Source: JBFXAN01 sp050184225 (lineage in GTDB: Bacteria > Chloroflexota > Dehalococcoidia > CAUJGQ01). From it: DNA of 45,456 nt. Where the stretch lies: NCBI GenBank assembly GCA_050184225.1, contig JBFXAN010000040.1, positions 1 to 45,456 of the forward strand. The letters run 5' to 3'. The position numbers were made by a program, and so were the translations under genes. Below the pieces are notes generated by a model, which did no database searches, was not told where the DNA came from, and was given only the letters and a program-made list of their open reading frames with translations. Position 1 is the stretch's first letter, and each line of letters opens with the position of its first letter. Of the stretch, positions 1 through 11,263 are shown in pieces.

Positions 1-1
1 A

Positions 2-52
2 ACCCGGCCGGAAGCCTCGGCGCCGCGCGAGGAGAAGGCCGAACGGAGTTAG
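2..52 (+). CDS. possible 3' end of an upstream gene (partial)
   Basis: Reading frame 2 is open from the window edge to a TAG at 50-52 and encodes a charged, low-complexity tail (TRPEASAPREEKAERS). It lies just upstream of clpC and is followed by a GC-rich hairpin, which fits the end of a gene. Sixteen residues are too few to identify a family, and chance cannot be excluded. Confidence 0.25.
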   Translation, partial: TRPEASAPREEKAERS

Positions 53-73
53 TAGGGCGTCATGCCCGCCAAC

Positions 74-91
74 CGGGGCCGAAAGGCCCCG
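74..91 (+). terminator. GNRA-capped GC hairpin ahead of clpC
   Basis: A perfect 7-bp stem (CGGGGCC / GGCCCCG) closes a GAAA tetraloop. No U tract follows, so it may be a weak terminator of the upstream gene or a stabilising structure in the clpC 5' region. A smaller GGGC/GCCC hairpin sits at about 55-67. Confidence 0.3.
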
Positions 92-156
92 TAGTTGTCC
101 CACCCAAGCGCGAAACGTTTGTGTGGGATTGGGAACCAGAAGCACGGAGACGACCC

Positions 157-2625
<2,469 letters not shown>

Positions 2626-2649
2626 CGGCTCCGGATCGAGATTCATCTG

Positions 2650-2680
2650 ACAGGGGAGGCAGTTGCCTCCCCTGTTTCTT
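2650..2680 (+). terminator. intrinsic terminator after clpC
   Basis: A perfect 11-bp stem ACAGGGGAGGC (2650-2660) with AGTT loop and GCCTCCCCTGT (2665-2675), followed by TTCTT. It starts 25 bases after the clpC stop codon. Confidence 0.85.
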
Positions 2681-2827
2681 GATTCTGGGAATTGCGTGAG
2701 ACTCGCGTGTCAGAACCTTGTCAACTCGCCGCAATCCGATTACCGGCAAATCCGGGCTGATTCACTGGTCGTATACCGGAAGGAACCGGCGCATGCCGGG
2801 ACATGTTGCACAAAAGAGAGGATGCCT

Positions 2828-3355
2828 GTGGCGAAACGACTGATCCTTCCCCTGATCGCCGGTCTCATACTCACCGCCGGACTGGCGGCATGCGGTTCGG
2901 ATGACGACGCTGATACCGCAACAAGCACCCAGAGCACCCCAGCTGTCACTTCATCGGCCGGCGACTCCACCGCCGCGGCCGCGCCTACGACAGCGGCCGC
3001 GGCCGCAACTGCTGCCCCGACCACGGTCGCCGAGTCGACCGCTGCCGCGCCCGCGGGGCCACAGGCGCTGAATATCAAGGCAGGCGAGTACTTCTACGAC
3101 CCGCAGGATCTGCGGGTCAAACCCGGTACCGTCGCTCTCACCATGACCAACGATGGCCCGGAGCGACCGCATACATTCGTGGTCAAGAACAAGTCGGGTG
3201 ACGGCGACCTCTTCAAATCGGAGCGGGTGCCGGTCGGCGGTCCGGTGACGTTGGAATTTACGGTCATGGAAGAGGGCACCTACGAGGTCTACTGCAACCT
3301 GCCCGGTCATGCTGACCGAGGCCAGCGTGGCACGCTGACCGTGTCCCGAATCTAG
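2828..3355 (+). CDS. cupredoxin-domain lipoprotein (plastocyanin/azurin-like)
   Basis: Small blue-copper-type protein anchored outside the membrane. Residues 1-22 form a lipoprotein signal peptide ending in LAAC (Cys22). An Ala/Thr-rich linker covers about 23-78, and a cupredoxin fold covers about 80-175. Ligand candidates are His115 (RPHTF), Cys156 and His161 (YCNLPGH). The axial position, usually Met at C+10, is Gln166 (GQRGTL), as in stellacyanin-type centres. GAGAGG (2816-2821) sits six bases before the GTG at 2828 but directly abuts an in-frame ATG at 2822, so GTG is preferred. The next gene is a CopD-like membrane protein, which supports a copper or electron-transfer role. The exact partner is unknown. 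Confidence 0.85.
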   Translation: MAKRLILPLIAGLILTAGLAACGSDDDADTATSTQSTPAVTSSAGDSTAAAAPTTAAAAATAAPTTVAESTAAAPAGPQALNIKAGEYFYDPQDLRVKPGTVALTMTNDGPERPHTFVVKNKSGDGDLFKSERVPVGGPVTLEFTVMEEGTYEVYCNLPGHADRGQRGTLTVSRI

Positions 3356-3448
3356 CGAGGATTCGTTCCTATCATTAGGATGGACGGCGGCGGGAGCCTC
3401 TCCTGCCGCCGTTGTCACGTCACGGCCGCAGTTGCGGGAGGTAGTTCA

Positions 3449-3985
3449 GTGGACGAAGGTCAACTCACGCTCCTTTCACTTTGGGTTCATATTCCCATCG
3501 TCACCGCCTGGATCGGCATGGTCATGATCGATGTCTATGCGTCCAACGCACCCGGATTGAGCGCAACACAACGCGGAAGCATGATCGCCTGGTTTCGGCC
3601 GTTCGTCATCGCCGCTATCGTCATAATCCTGATTACCGGTATCTGGCAAACGATGAAGAATCCGTTCAGTGAAGTCAGCTCGTATGCCGAGTTATCAGAC
3701 TTGCGTGATACAACCTACGGATTTTCTCTCTTTGTGAAGCACATCTTTGTCGTTGCGACCTTCTTCCTCACGCTGATCGTGCACTTCTACTTCGCACCCC
3801 GGCTGATGAATCCGTCTGCTGTCGGCGCACCTGGCGGACCGCCGGTTTCCGATACCCTGGTCGCCACGGCACAGGAGCCGGTCGCGATCGATCTCACCGC
3901 CACGCGCTGGCTGTCCGTCCTCAATGCCGTTGCCTGCGTCGGCGCGCTGATCATGGCAACGCGTATGATCTGGGAACTACACTAA
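3449..3985 (+). CDS. CopD-like integral membrane protein
   Basis: A 178-aa protein with about four hydrophobic segments and membrane-facing histidines (WVHIPIVTAW near the start, FVKHIFVV and LIVHFYFAP in the middle). This layout resembles the copper-resistance CopD / putative haem- or copper-binding membrane family, and it follows a cupredoxin lipoprotein. GGGAGGT (3436-3442) lies six bases before the GTG at 3449, which decides the start over an upstream ATG at 3380. The family call is moderate because no strict signature exists; a general small membrane protein remains possible. Confidence 0.6.
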   Translation: MDEGQLTLLSLWVHIPIVTAWIGMVMIDVYASNAPGLSATQRGSMIAWFRPFVIAAIVIILITGIWQTMKNPFSEVSSYAELSDLRDTTYGFSLFVKHIFVVATFFLTLIVHFYFAPRLMNPSAVGAPGGPPVSDTLVATAQEPVAIDLTATRWLSVLNAVACVGALIMATRMIWELH

Positions 3986-4194
3986 ACCGCCGTCGGTACC
4001 ACCGCGGGGTGAGGCTGCTGGGTCAATGACCAAGGACATCCCAGCGCCGCTGTGGACGCCCCGAACAGCTGAGGGATCACGACTCAGAACTGGTGACGCA
4101 GTTGTGGCGGTATCCCGCTGGACGGGGCCGAACCTCCCCGCGATACTCAGAAGGAAAGAACGCGGCCCGGCTCGCCGAACATGTAGGATCTGCC

Positions 4195-4809
4195 ATGAAC
4201 CTCCCGATAGAGTTGCAGCCGCACGAGTCCGTCAGTCTCGTCGCTCGACGGCATCCCGTCTATATGATCGCGAAGCTTTCCGGCGCAGCAGTGGCAGCGG
4301 TCGTTCCCGCTGTTCTCCTGGTGTGGTTGATTTCGGCAACTTCCGGGTTCGATGGCGTGGCCGGCGTGATCGCGATCGTCGCGGCGGTCGTTTGGATCCT
4401 GGTCTGGGCTGTCGTCGCCTATGTCATCTGGTACAAACATCAACACGACCTCTGGATTGTCACCAATCAACGACTGCTCGATGTCTACCGGCGTAACTTT
4501 TTTGACCAACGTGTTTCGTCCGCCGATCTGGTCAATGTTCAGGACATTTCGGTCGAGAAGAACGGCGTGCTCGCCACGTTGTTCAATTTCGGTGATGTTC
4601 GCTGCCAGACGGCGGGCGCCCAGGGTGGTTTCGTCCTGTCTGGTGTTCCCAATCCGGCGCGCGTCCTCACCAGTCTGGATGCAGCCCGGGACGCTGCCCG
4701 GTTCCAGCTGCACGACGATTCGCAGACGCAGTCGCCGGCCGATGTCGTGCCAGGGTCGCAACCCGAGGTTCGGCCGTCGGTCAGCGACCGAATCCCCCGG
4801 TCCTCGTAA
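4195..4809 (+). CDS. PH domain-containing membrane protein
   Basis: A 204-aa protein. It begins with a short polar stretch including a typical ESVSLVARRHPVY lead-in, followed by two transmembrane helices (about 22-80) and a bacterial PH-like (DUF304/bPH2) module with the phrases DLWIVTNQRLLDV and VNVQDISVEKNGVLATLFNFGDV. Such proteins are thought to sit on the cytoplasmic membrane face; their function is poorly defined. The start is ATG 4195 with a weak AGGA upstream. The roughly 200 bases before it (3986-4194) hold no gene I can support. Confidence 0.8.
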   Translation: MNLPIELQPHESVSLVARRHPVYMIAKLSGAAVAAVVPAVLLVWLISATSGFDGVAGVIAIVAAVVWILVWAVVAYVIWYKHQHDLWIVTNQRLLDVYRRNFFDQRVSSADLVNVQDISVEKNGVLATLFNFGDVRCQTAGAQGGFVLSGVPNPARVLTSLDAARDAARFQLHDDSQTQSPADVVPGSQPEVRPSVSDRIPRSS

Positions 4810-4902
4810 TCTCCGCTCGTGTCACATCTCCGAATCCGAACTTTCATGGCATACGTATAACTACCGGTGGCCATGCCCACGTGAATCTGGTGGGCGGCGC
4901 GT

Positions 4903-4908
4903 TACACT
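4903..4908 (+). promoter_or_regulatory. possible -10 box of the sugar-binding protein gene
   Basis: TACACT in the context TTACACTAGAG, 35 bases before the start codon at 4943. The same TACACTAGA string recurs before the TetR gene (7496). No convincing -35 hexamer is visible at 16-18 bases. Confidence 0.3.
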
Positions 4909-4942
4909 AGAGCGTGTGGGTGGGCCAGGAAGGGAAGCTGTC

Positions 4943-6349
4943 ATGCCGGTGACGTCGTCGTCACGCCGTGCGCTGCTGCGTGGCCTGATTAGCATCGGCG
5001 CGGCCGGGTTCGCCGCCGCCTGCCGGGATCAGGCCGACCGTCAGCCGGCCCCGCCTTCATCCTCCTTTGTTCAGGTGCCTACTCCTGGTGGTACGACCGT
5101 GCGGCCCCGCGACCTCAAAGGCACGATCTCAATTGCGTATGCCGATGAGCTCGGAAAGAAGCCACCCTACATCAACGAAGCCGCGGCCGAGTTACAGCGC
5201 GTGTATGCGGATGTCACGGTGGAGATCCGTCAGGTACGTCTCGGCGGGAGTGAGTTCTTCGACCAACTCCTGCCTTCGCTCAGCGCGGAGGAAGCGCCCG
5301 ACATCATTCATGTCGGTGGCGATCGATTGGGAGAACTGGCCGATGCCGGGCTGGTCGCGCCCCTGGATGAGTTCCTGCGAGAGTGGCCGGATTGGCGCTA
5401 CTACTCGCCGACGGTGCGGGAAGGCGTCACCTATCAGGGTCAGGTCTGGGCATTGCCCTACGGCCTCGATACCCGATTTCTCTACTTCCGTCGCGATATC
5501 TTCGAGCAGGTCGGATTGGGCAGTGATTGGAGCCCGAAGAACGTCGCCGATATCCTCAGCGCTGCTTCAAGGGTGAAGATGCTCCGTCCCGATGTCCTGC
5601 CCTATGCACTCTACGCCGGCCCGAATGGTGGTTCCGGTACCGCCAATCACGGTTTCGTGCCGCTGGTCTATGCGTATGGTGGATCGCTGAAAGACGTCCG
5701 GGGGAATTGGATCGGCGATAGTCCGGCGATCCGCAAGGCGTTCGGCTACTACGCGATGGCGTACCAGGGCGAACGACTGTCGCCGATCGAGTTGCTCACG
5801 ATGCCCCGTTCGTGGGTGTCGATGCGCGAGCGCCTGGGTGATGGTAGCCTGGCGATGCTGTTTGAAGGCGGCTGGGTCTACGGCGGCTGGTCGGATAAGG
5901 ACAGGGCTGGAACCGCGGAGAATGTCGGGTATCTGCTCTTCCCCACCGAAACCGACGGTCCGTCGTTTACGCTTGGTGGACCGGGGACCTGCTGGTATAT
6001 CACGTCGGCCAGCCGCAACAAGCGCCTGGCATGGGAGTACATCGCCACCTGGAACAACCAGGAGACGGTCGGGCGACTGAACGCCGAGGACCCGCATCCG
6101 GTTGCGCGGGTTGATGCCGTGCGCGTGCCCGAATATCGCGGCGAGCACTTTCTCGTCGAATCGACGGAGTCGCTCCGGCGCGCGCACTTTATCCCACCGG
6201 ATGCGGCCTATGGCAAGGTGGTTGCCGCGATCCACGCGACCACCGCCGCGGTTGCTTCCGGCGCGGTCACGCCCGACGAGGCGGCACGCCGGTATGCAGA
6301 AGAACTGCAGCAGACGATTGGCGCTTCCAAGGTGGTCAAGCAGAGTTAG
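4943..6349 (+). CDS. extracellular solute-binding lipoprotein (family 1, sugar-type)
   Basis: A 468-aa periplasm-side or cell-surface binding protein of the carbohydrate ABC type. The N-terminus has a twin-arginine motif (SSRRALLRG) and a lipobox ending at Cys27 (GFAAAC), so it looks like a Tat-exported lipoprotein. The mature part shows the usual features of the family: PDIIHVGGDRLGELADAGLVAPLDE, a WALPYGLDTRFLYFRRD segment and an AMLFEGGWVYGGW segment. AGGAAGGGAAG precedes ATG 4943. No permease or ATPase gene lies next to it; the flanking gene downstream is convergent, so this is an orphan receptor whose ligand cannot be read from sequence. Confidence 0.85.
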   Translation: MPVTSSSRRALLRGLISIGAAGFAAACRDQADRQPAPPSSSFVQVPTPGGTTVRPRDLKGTISIAYADELGKKPPYINEAAAELQRVYADVTVEIRQVRLGGSEFFDQLLPSLSAEEAPDIIHVGGDRLGELADAGLVAPLDEFLREWPDWRYYSPTVREGVTYQGQVWALPYGLDTRFLYFRRDIFEQVGLGSDWSPKNVADILSAASRVKMLRPDVLPYALYAGPNGGSGTANHGFVPLVYAYGGSLKDVRGNWIGDSPAIRKAFGYYAMAYQGERLSPIELLTMPRSWVSMRERLGDGSLAMLFEGGWVYGGWSDKDRAGTAENVGYLLFPTETDGPSFTLGGPGTCWYITSASRNKRLAWEYIATWNNQETVGRLNAEDPHPVARVDAVRVPEYRGEHFLVESTESLRRAHFIPPDAAYGKVVAAIHATTAAVASGAVTPDEAARRYAEELQQTIGASKVVKQS

Positions 6350-6366
6350 ACCGAATCCCGGCCGGG

Positions 6367-7353
6367 TCAGACGCGATAGGCATACTGCGTCCACAAGGTA
6401 TTCTGTCCGCCGATCCGGAACGTGTGGTCGTCTCCCGCGAGGATCGCGGGCCAATCGACGCGGGCGGTGAGCGCTGCACCGATCTGCTGGAGCCGTTCGA
6501 TCTGGTCGGTCGCGTCCAAGCCGACCGCATGGGGAAGCTTCGGGTCGATCCGGTAGAAGTGGAGCGACGGATACATGCGCCGCACGATGTCCGTCTGCTG
6601 TTCCCCGGGAGAACGCAGGAGCTCGCTCACGATCCACGTCAGCCAACCCCACAACCACCCGGGCCGTCGTCGCGCTGTGAACCGGCCCGTTCCCAGGGAC
6701 ACCACCGTTGTCCGAGAGGGGTCGTACCCGAGGGAGTAATCAAACGCCTCGACGCATGCCTGATAGACCGGGTTGCCGGTGACGCCGACGCTGCCATCGA
6801 CCAGTTCGCCGATCGCGCCGATGCGCCAGGGCTTGAAGTAGGTCGGTGCGGCTGCCGAGGCGGTGGCGCAATCGGCCAGCGACAACGATCCGGTCTGACC
6901 GCTGTTCATCGGCGTATCCCGGACAAAGTACCAGGGCATCCCATCCGACAGCCGTTTCGCAGTGACGAGGATGTCGACCGGTGCGTCGTTTAGGCGCGAG
7001 ACGTCGGTACTCGCGAGCTCCTCCCGCAGAATCCGGTGCAGGCCGCCGATTGAGTACATCGAACCGGTCAGAATCCGCCGCGGCAGATTCAAGAGGCTTG
7101 GGGTGAAGATCTCGCCGGCGCGCCGCGCGTAGAGGTCGAGGATACGTTGTGCCGGAATCCCGGCCGCGACGGCAGAGGCAATCACGGCGCCGGTCGAAGT
7201 GCCTGCCACAAACGAGAAGATGTCGCGGGCCGGCCGGCCGGTCGTTCGCTCCAGCGCCACGAACAGCGTCGCCGGTATGATGCCGCGGATGCCGCCACCG
7301 TCGATCGAGAGAAGATACCTGCGGTTGTCAGCGCCGCCGTCGCGGTCGGTCAT
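6367..7353 (-). CDS. patatin-like phospholipase
   Basis: A 328-aa Ser-Asp dyad acyl hydrolase. The oxyanion-hole loop DGGGIRG is at residues 18-24, the nucleophile elbow GTSTG at 51-55 (Ser53), and the catalytic Asp in VDGS at Asp186. The family hydrolyses membrane lipids or acylglycerols. No signal peptide is present, so it is cytoplasmic. The gene is convergent with the solute-binding protein (17 bases apart) and divergent from the TetR gene, whose operator-like palindrome lies between the two starts and may control both. Confidence 0.88.
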   Translation of the reverse strand: MTDRDGGADNRRYLLSIDGGGIRGIIPATLFVALERTTGRPARDIFSFVAGTSTGAVIASAVAAGIPAQRILDLYARRAGEIFTPSLLNLPRRILTGSMYSIGGLHRILREELASTDVSRLNDAPVDILVTAKRLSDGMPWYFVRDTPMNSGQTGSLSLADCATASAAAPTYFKPWRIGAIGELVDGSVGVTGNPVYQACVEAFDYSLGYDPSRTTVVSLGTGRFTARRRPGWLWGWLTWIVSELLRSPGEQQTDIVRRMYPSLHFYRIDPKLPHAVGLDATDQIERLQQIGAALTARVDWPAILAGDDHTFRIGGQNTLWTQYAYRV

Positions 7354-7461
7354 CGCGCGTCAATCCTCGAACCGAATGCCGGAGCGGTTCGAGTCTATGA
7401 CGGCGGATTCTCGATGTCGAGGCACATCCGACACAGATGCGACTGAATGTCACCGAACCGA

Positions 7462-7501
7462 CTCGTAACCGTTACGTTACGAGCCGACCGACAGGTACAC
7501 T
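7462..7501 (+). promoter_or_regulatory. palindromic operator overlapping the TetR-gene promoter
   Basis: CTCGTAAC (7462-7469), six bases, GTTACGAG (7476-7483) form a perfect 8-bp-arm inverted repeat. A nested palindrome GTAAC-C-GTTAC sits at 7465-7475. A -10-like TACACT follows at 7496-7501, so the palindrome covers the expected -35 region. This is the standard architecture of TetR autorepression and could also repress the divergent patatin gene. Confidence 0.6.
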
Positions 7502-7532
7502 AGAAGAGATCATCCCATATTGCTGGTGTACG

Positions 7533-8213
7533 GTGACAACAATTACTGCTGAATCAATTGCGCAAACGCGCGACATCCCGGTGACATCGGTCGAGCGACG
7601 CGTCAAGCGGAACCATCCCCGACGCGATGAGATTCTCGAGCAGGCGGAGACTCTGATCCGGGAGCACCGCCTTCAGAATGTGACGCTCCGCGGGCTTGCC
7701 CGCAGCATGAGCCTGTCCGCGACCGCGCTCTACGAGTACTTCAGCGATAAGCAAGAGTTGCTCGCGGCTCTGTACGAACGTGCGGCCAACCGCCTGCTTG
7801 CATCGCTCGTCGACTCCGACGATCCGACCCTTGATATCGATCAGCGCGTGCGTATCATCGGACGCGACTACTTCCGCTTTGGTGTTGAGGAATCGGGCTT
7901 GTACCTGTTTCTCTTCGACCGCCCCTGGGAGGACTTCGGCCCATGGGTGCAGTCGACCGCCGGTACGCCGGAGGAGGAGTTGCAGGATCATCGCCCCGCG
8001 TTTGCGTTCATCGTCGCGCTGCTCGAGTCGGAGAAGACGAAGTTCCGCGACGACTTCCGCGGGGTCAATGCCGCGGTCGAGCTCTGGGCGCTGGTCTATG
8101 GATTTGTGGCGCTCTCGCTCAATCACCAGCTTCCGTCCGGTACCGACGCCGAAGCCCTCGTCGAGCGTGCCGTGGACCATCTTCTGGCAGGTTGGCGGCG
8201 CCCCTGGAACTAG
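7533..8213 (+). CDS. TetR/AcrR family transcriptional regulator
   Basis: A 226-aa repressor-type protein. The TetR helix-turn-helix spans about residues 28-75, with RDEILEQAETLIREH, VTLRGLARSMSLSATALYEYFSDKQELLAALY as the recognisable core. The C-terminal half is a helical ligand-binding domain typical of the WHG-type subgroup (AVELWALVYGFVALSLN). The GTG at 7533 is chosen because the frame upstream runs through the palindrome and promoter. It is divergent from the patatin gene. The ligand is unknown. Confidence 0.85.
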   Translation: MTTITAESIAQTRDIPVTSVERRVKRNHPRRDEILEQAETLIREHRLQNVTLRGLARSMSLSATALYEYFSDKQELLAALYERAANRLLASLVDSDDPTLDIDQRVRIIGRDYFRFGVEESGLYLFLFDRPWEDFGPWVQSTAGTPEEELQDHRPAFAFIVALLESEKTKFRDDFRGVNAAVELWALVYGFVALSLNHQLPSGTDAEALVERAVDHLLAGWRRPWN

Positions 8214-8293
8214 CCGGCAAGGCGGGATGACCGTCATCGTATATCGCCATCGATAACGGTCATCCGCCAACCTCGTCCGGCGGAGGCTGTCCA

Positions 8294-9874
8294 ATGGTGG
8301 ATCAGCCTGACCATCCGGCATACGTACAGGCACTGCTGCGCCCGGCGGCGTTCGATCATCCCGCGACGAACATCCGCTTGATCGAGACGCACATCTCCTG
8401 GGTGGTGCTCGCTGGGGGCTACGCCTACAAGGTCAAGAAACCGCTCGATCTCGGGTTTCTTGACTTCTCGACGGTCGAGCGCCGGCGCGCCGCTTGTGAA
8501 GACGAGGTCCGCCTGAATCAGCGGCTCTCACCAGAGATCTACCTGGGCGTCGTCGACATAACCGAACAGATCGACGGCTTCCGTATCGGCGGATCTGGTC
8601 CGTCGGTTGAGCCCGTCGTGCAGATGCGGCGGTTGCCCGACGAGGGCATGTTGCCTTCCATGCTGCAACGAGGTTTGGTAGACAGTCACCTCGTCCGGCA
8701 GATCGCGGAGGAGCTTGCGAGCTTTCACGCGCGTGCCGGCCGCGGTCCGGATGTGAGCCGGTTCGGACGTCTCGACACGATCCGCGCGAACTGGGACGAG
8801 AACTTCGAGCAGATGCGGCCATTCGTCCCCAGCATCATCCAGCCCGATGTCAACGACGCCATTCGAACGTTCGTGGGCGAGTTCATCGCCCACCAGGCGC
8901 CGCTGTTCGACGAGCGCGTTCGGCGCGGGAGAGTGTGCGACGGACACGGCGACCTTCATGCCGCAAACATCTGTGTGGTCGAGGGCCGTCCCCGATTCTT
9001 CGATTGCCTGGAGTTCAACCCCCGATTTCGCTGCGCCGATGTCGCCGCCGAAGTCGCCTTCTTCGCGATGGACCTCGATCACTTCGGCCGCGCTGACCTC
9101 TCTGATGACTTTGTCTCTGCTTATGTCGCCACGAGCGACGATCGCGGGTTGCTGAACCTGCTGACGTTCTACAAGTGCTATCGGGCGTATGTGCGGGGAA
9201 AGGTGCGTTGTCTCAGGCTGGTGGGGGCGCCGGGGCGGACGGCAGTCGATGCCGACCGGATTGCGGCGGATGCGGCGGTGTACATGGACCTCGCGTGGTC
9301 CTACGCCGGCGGAACGGGCACAGCGCAGATCGTGGTCACGTTTGGGCCACCGGCCGGCGGCAAGAGCACGCTGGCCCGCGCGCTTGCCTCGCGACTCGGC
9401 CTGGTGCACCTCTCCTCAGACATGACCCGCAAGCAGCTCGCCGGATTGCGGCCGACCGACCGAGGCGATGCGACGATCAACGCCGGCATCTACTCGCCGG
9501 AGATGACGGCGGCGACCTACGCCGAGCTTCGCCGGCAGGCCGGCCGCTGGCTAGGGCGGGGGCGATCGGTCGTTCTCGACGCCACCTACGGACAGGCGTC
9601 CGAGCGTGATGCGATCCGGACGCTGGCCGAGCGCAGCGGGTCGCGTCTGGTGTTGCTCTCCTGCCAGGCTGATGAAGCGACAATCCGGAGACGGCTGGCC
9701 GCGCGGGCCGACGACTCCTCCACGGTTTCTGACGCTCGTCTCGAACAGTGGCCCGCGCTGCGAGATGCGTTTCAACCTCCGCGCGACGACGAAAACGCGC
9801 ACGTGATCGACACGGGTGGATCGCTCGACCAGACGACCGCTCAGGCACTTCGCGCGCTGCGTGGCCGTGCGTAA
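8294..9874 (+). CDS. APH-like kinase fused to P-loop ATPase
   Basis: A 526-aa two-domain cytoplasmic protein. The N-terminal part (about 1-330) is an aminoglycoside-phosphotransferase-like kinase fold with catalytic loop HGDLHAAN (about 217-224) and the metal-binding segment FFDCLEFNPRFR. The C-terminal part (about 345-526) is a P-loop kinase with GPPAGGKST (about 352) and LSSDMTRKQLAG, similar to zeta-toxin/gluconokinase-like kinases. This fusion is widespread and usually annotated as a bifunctional APH/ATP-binding protein, with unknown substrate; true antibiotic resistance is not established. It follows the TetR gene by 80 bases and could be its target. Start ATG 8294. Confidence 0.85.
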   Translation: MVDQPDHPAYVQALLRPAAFDHPATNIRLIETHISWVVLAGGYAYKVKKPLDLGFLDFSTVERRRAACEDEVRLNQRLSPEIYLGVVDITEQIDGFRIGGSGPSVEPVVQMRRLPDEGMLPSMLQRGLVDSHLVRQIAEELASFHARAGRGPDVSRFGRLDTIRANWDENFEQMRPFVPSIIQPDVNDAIRTFVGEFIAHQAPLFDERVRRGRVCDGHGDLHAANICVVEGRPRFFDCLEFNPRFRCADVAAEVAFFAMDLDHFGRADLSDDFVSAYVATSDDRGLLNLLTFYKCYRAYVRGKVRCLRLVGAPGRTAVDADRIAADAAVYMDLAWSYAGGTGTAQIVVTFGPPAGGKSTLARALASRLGLVHLSSDMTRKQLAGLRPTDRGDATINAGIYSPEMTAATYAELRRQAGRWLGRGRSVVLDATYGQASERDAIRTLAERSGSRLVLLSCQADEATIRRRLAARADDSSTVSDARLEQWPALRDAFQPPRDDENAHVIDTGGSLDQTTAQALRALRGRA

Positions 9875-9984
9875 GGGGGGCGGCATACGCGCGGTCCGCG
9901 TGATCATCGCCCTTACTGGAACGGAACGAGCTTGACCCTGATTGGTGCAGGGCGGACCCTGCATCGGACAGGGGGCGATCGTTC

Positions 9985-11223
9985 GTGCGCGACCTGGCCG
10001 TATTCTCCTCACTCCGGCACGATCAGTATCGACGGCTGTGGTTGGCGACACTGCTGTCAACCGTTGCCAGCTGGACGGTCCTCACCGGCCGGGGCTGGTT
10101 CGCGTTCGACCTGCATCATCATTCCAGTACGGTCGGCCTGGTCTTCTTCGCGGCGATGCTGCCCTACCTCCTGGTCACGCCGGTTGCGGGCGTGCTGGCC
10201 GATCGGTTCGACCGGCGCGGGCTGCTTCTTGCATCGCTGGTGATCTCGTTGCTGTCGGCGCTGGCGCTGGCGCTCTACGCGCTCGGCGGCGGCCGCGCTG
10301 CCTGGCCGTTGGTGGTGCTCGCCTTCGTCAACGGCGCCGCGCGATCGGTGGAGGTGCCGGCGTCGCAATCGATGGTGCCGGCGATGGTCCCGGAGCGCGA
10401 TCTGCTCAACGCGGTCGCGCTCGGCGGGCTGGCGACGCATGGGTCCCGGCTGCTCGGCCCGCTGCTCGCCGCGCCCTTGCTCGACTCCAGTGGCGCGGCC
10501 GGCGCATTCTTCCTCGCCACGGCGATGTATGTGATCGCGCTCGTTCAGGTGTTCCGCGTTCAGGCGGTGATCCAGGCGACGAGCCGCACGATCGGCGCCG
10601 GCGCCCAACTGCTGGAGGGCGCCCGCTACGTGCTCCGTGACCGCGTCGTGCTCCTGATCATCGGTCTCGTCTTCTTTCATTGCGGGCTGTCGATGGCCTA
10701 CGACGCCGTGCTGCCGGTGATGGCGCATGATGTGCTCGGTTCCGGCGGCACGTCCTATAGCTGGCTCGTGATGATGATCGGACTCGGGTCGCTGATCGGA
10801 ACGTTCGCCCTTGCTGGCTTGCCGACGGGAATCCATCGCGGCTGGTTGCTCTTCGCGACTGGTATGCTCAGTGGCTTCACCATTGTGCTCCTTGCCTTCG
10901 CGCATCGTTGGCCGGAGGCGCTCGGCGCCGCGGCGCTGGTCGGCGGATCGCAGGCGATCTTTATGGCACTCACCAACACCATTCTGCAGATTGTTACGCC
11001 GGACTGGGTACGCGGCCGTGTGCTCAGCATCTATCTGATGGTTGGCGGCGGCGTCATGGCCTTCGCCAATCTCGTCACCGGGCGGCTCGCCGATGCGTAC
11101 GGTGTGACGCTGGTCCTGGCGCTGCCTGCGCTCGCCTTCATGGCGATCGTTGCGCTCAGCCTCCTGGGCCCGCCAATCCGGCGCGTCTATCTGCGGCGTG
11201 CCGCTCCCGTGGCGGTGCACTAG
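9985..11223 (+). CDS. MFS transporter (EntS-like drug/metabolite exporter)
   Basis: A 412-aa protein with about 12 transmembrane helices and the MFS motif A after helix 2 (GVLADRFDRRGLL). The N-terminal phrase FSSLRHDQYRRLWLATLLSTVASWT is characteristic of the MFS_3/enterobactin-exporter-like group. The start is GTG at 9985; alternatives are not obvious. It lies 40 bases before an alpha/beta hydrolase gene on the same strand, so the two may be cotranscribed. The substrate is not predictable. A second member of this group is encoded at 38151-39473. Confidence 0.85.
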   Translation: MRDLAVFSSLRHDQYRRLWLATLLSTVASWTVLTGRGWFAFDLHHHSSTVGLVFFAAMLPYLLVTPVAGVLADRFDRRGLLLASLVISLLSALALALYALGGGRAAWPLVVLAFVNGAARSVEVPASQSMVPAMVPERDLLNAVALGGLATHGSRLLGPLLAAPLLDSSGAAGAFFLATAMYVIALVQVFRVQAVIQATSRTIGAGAQLLEGARYVLRDRVVLLIIGLVFFHCGLSMAYDAVLPVMAHDVLGSGGTSYSWLVMMIGLGSLIGTFALAGLPTGIHRGWLLFATGMLSGFTIVLLAFAHRWPEALGAAALVGGSQAIFMALTNTILQIVTPDWVRGRVLSIYLMVGGGVMAFANLVTGRLADAYGVTLVLALPALAFMAIVALSLLGPPIRRVYLRRAAPVAVH

Positions 11224-11263
11224 CTTCTCGGTTGCCCCGGGGTCAACGACGGAGGAACACGGC

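Noticed and set aside
4421..4942. Upstream extension of the solute-binding protein frame
   Set aside because: The frame is open but runs through the PH-domain gene; the signal peptide and ribosome binding site place the start at 4943.
8294..9874. Aminoglycoside resistance gene
   Set aside because: The kinase domain is APH-like but the fused P-loop module marks a widespread family of unknown substrate; resistance is not supported.
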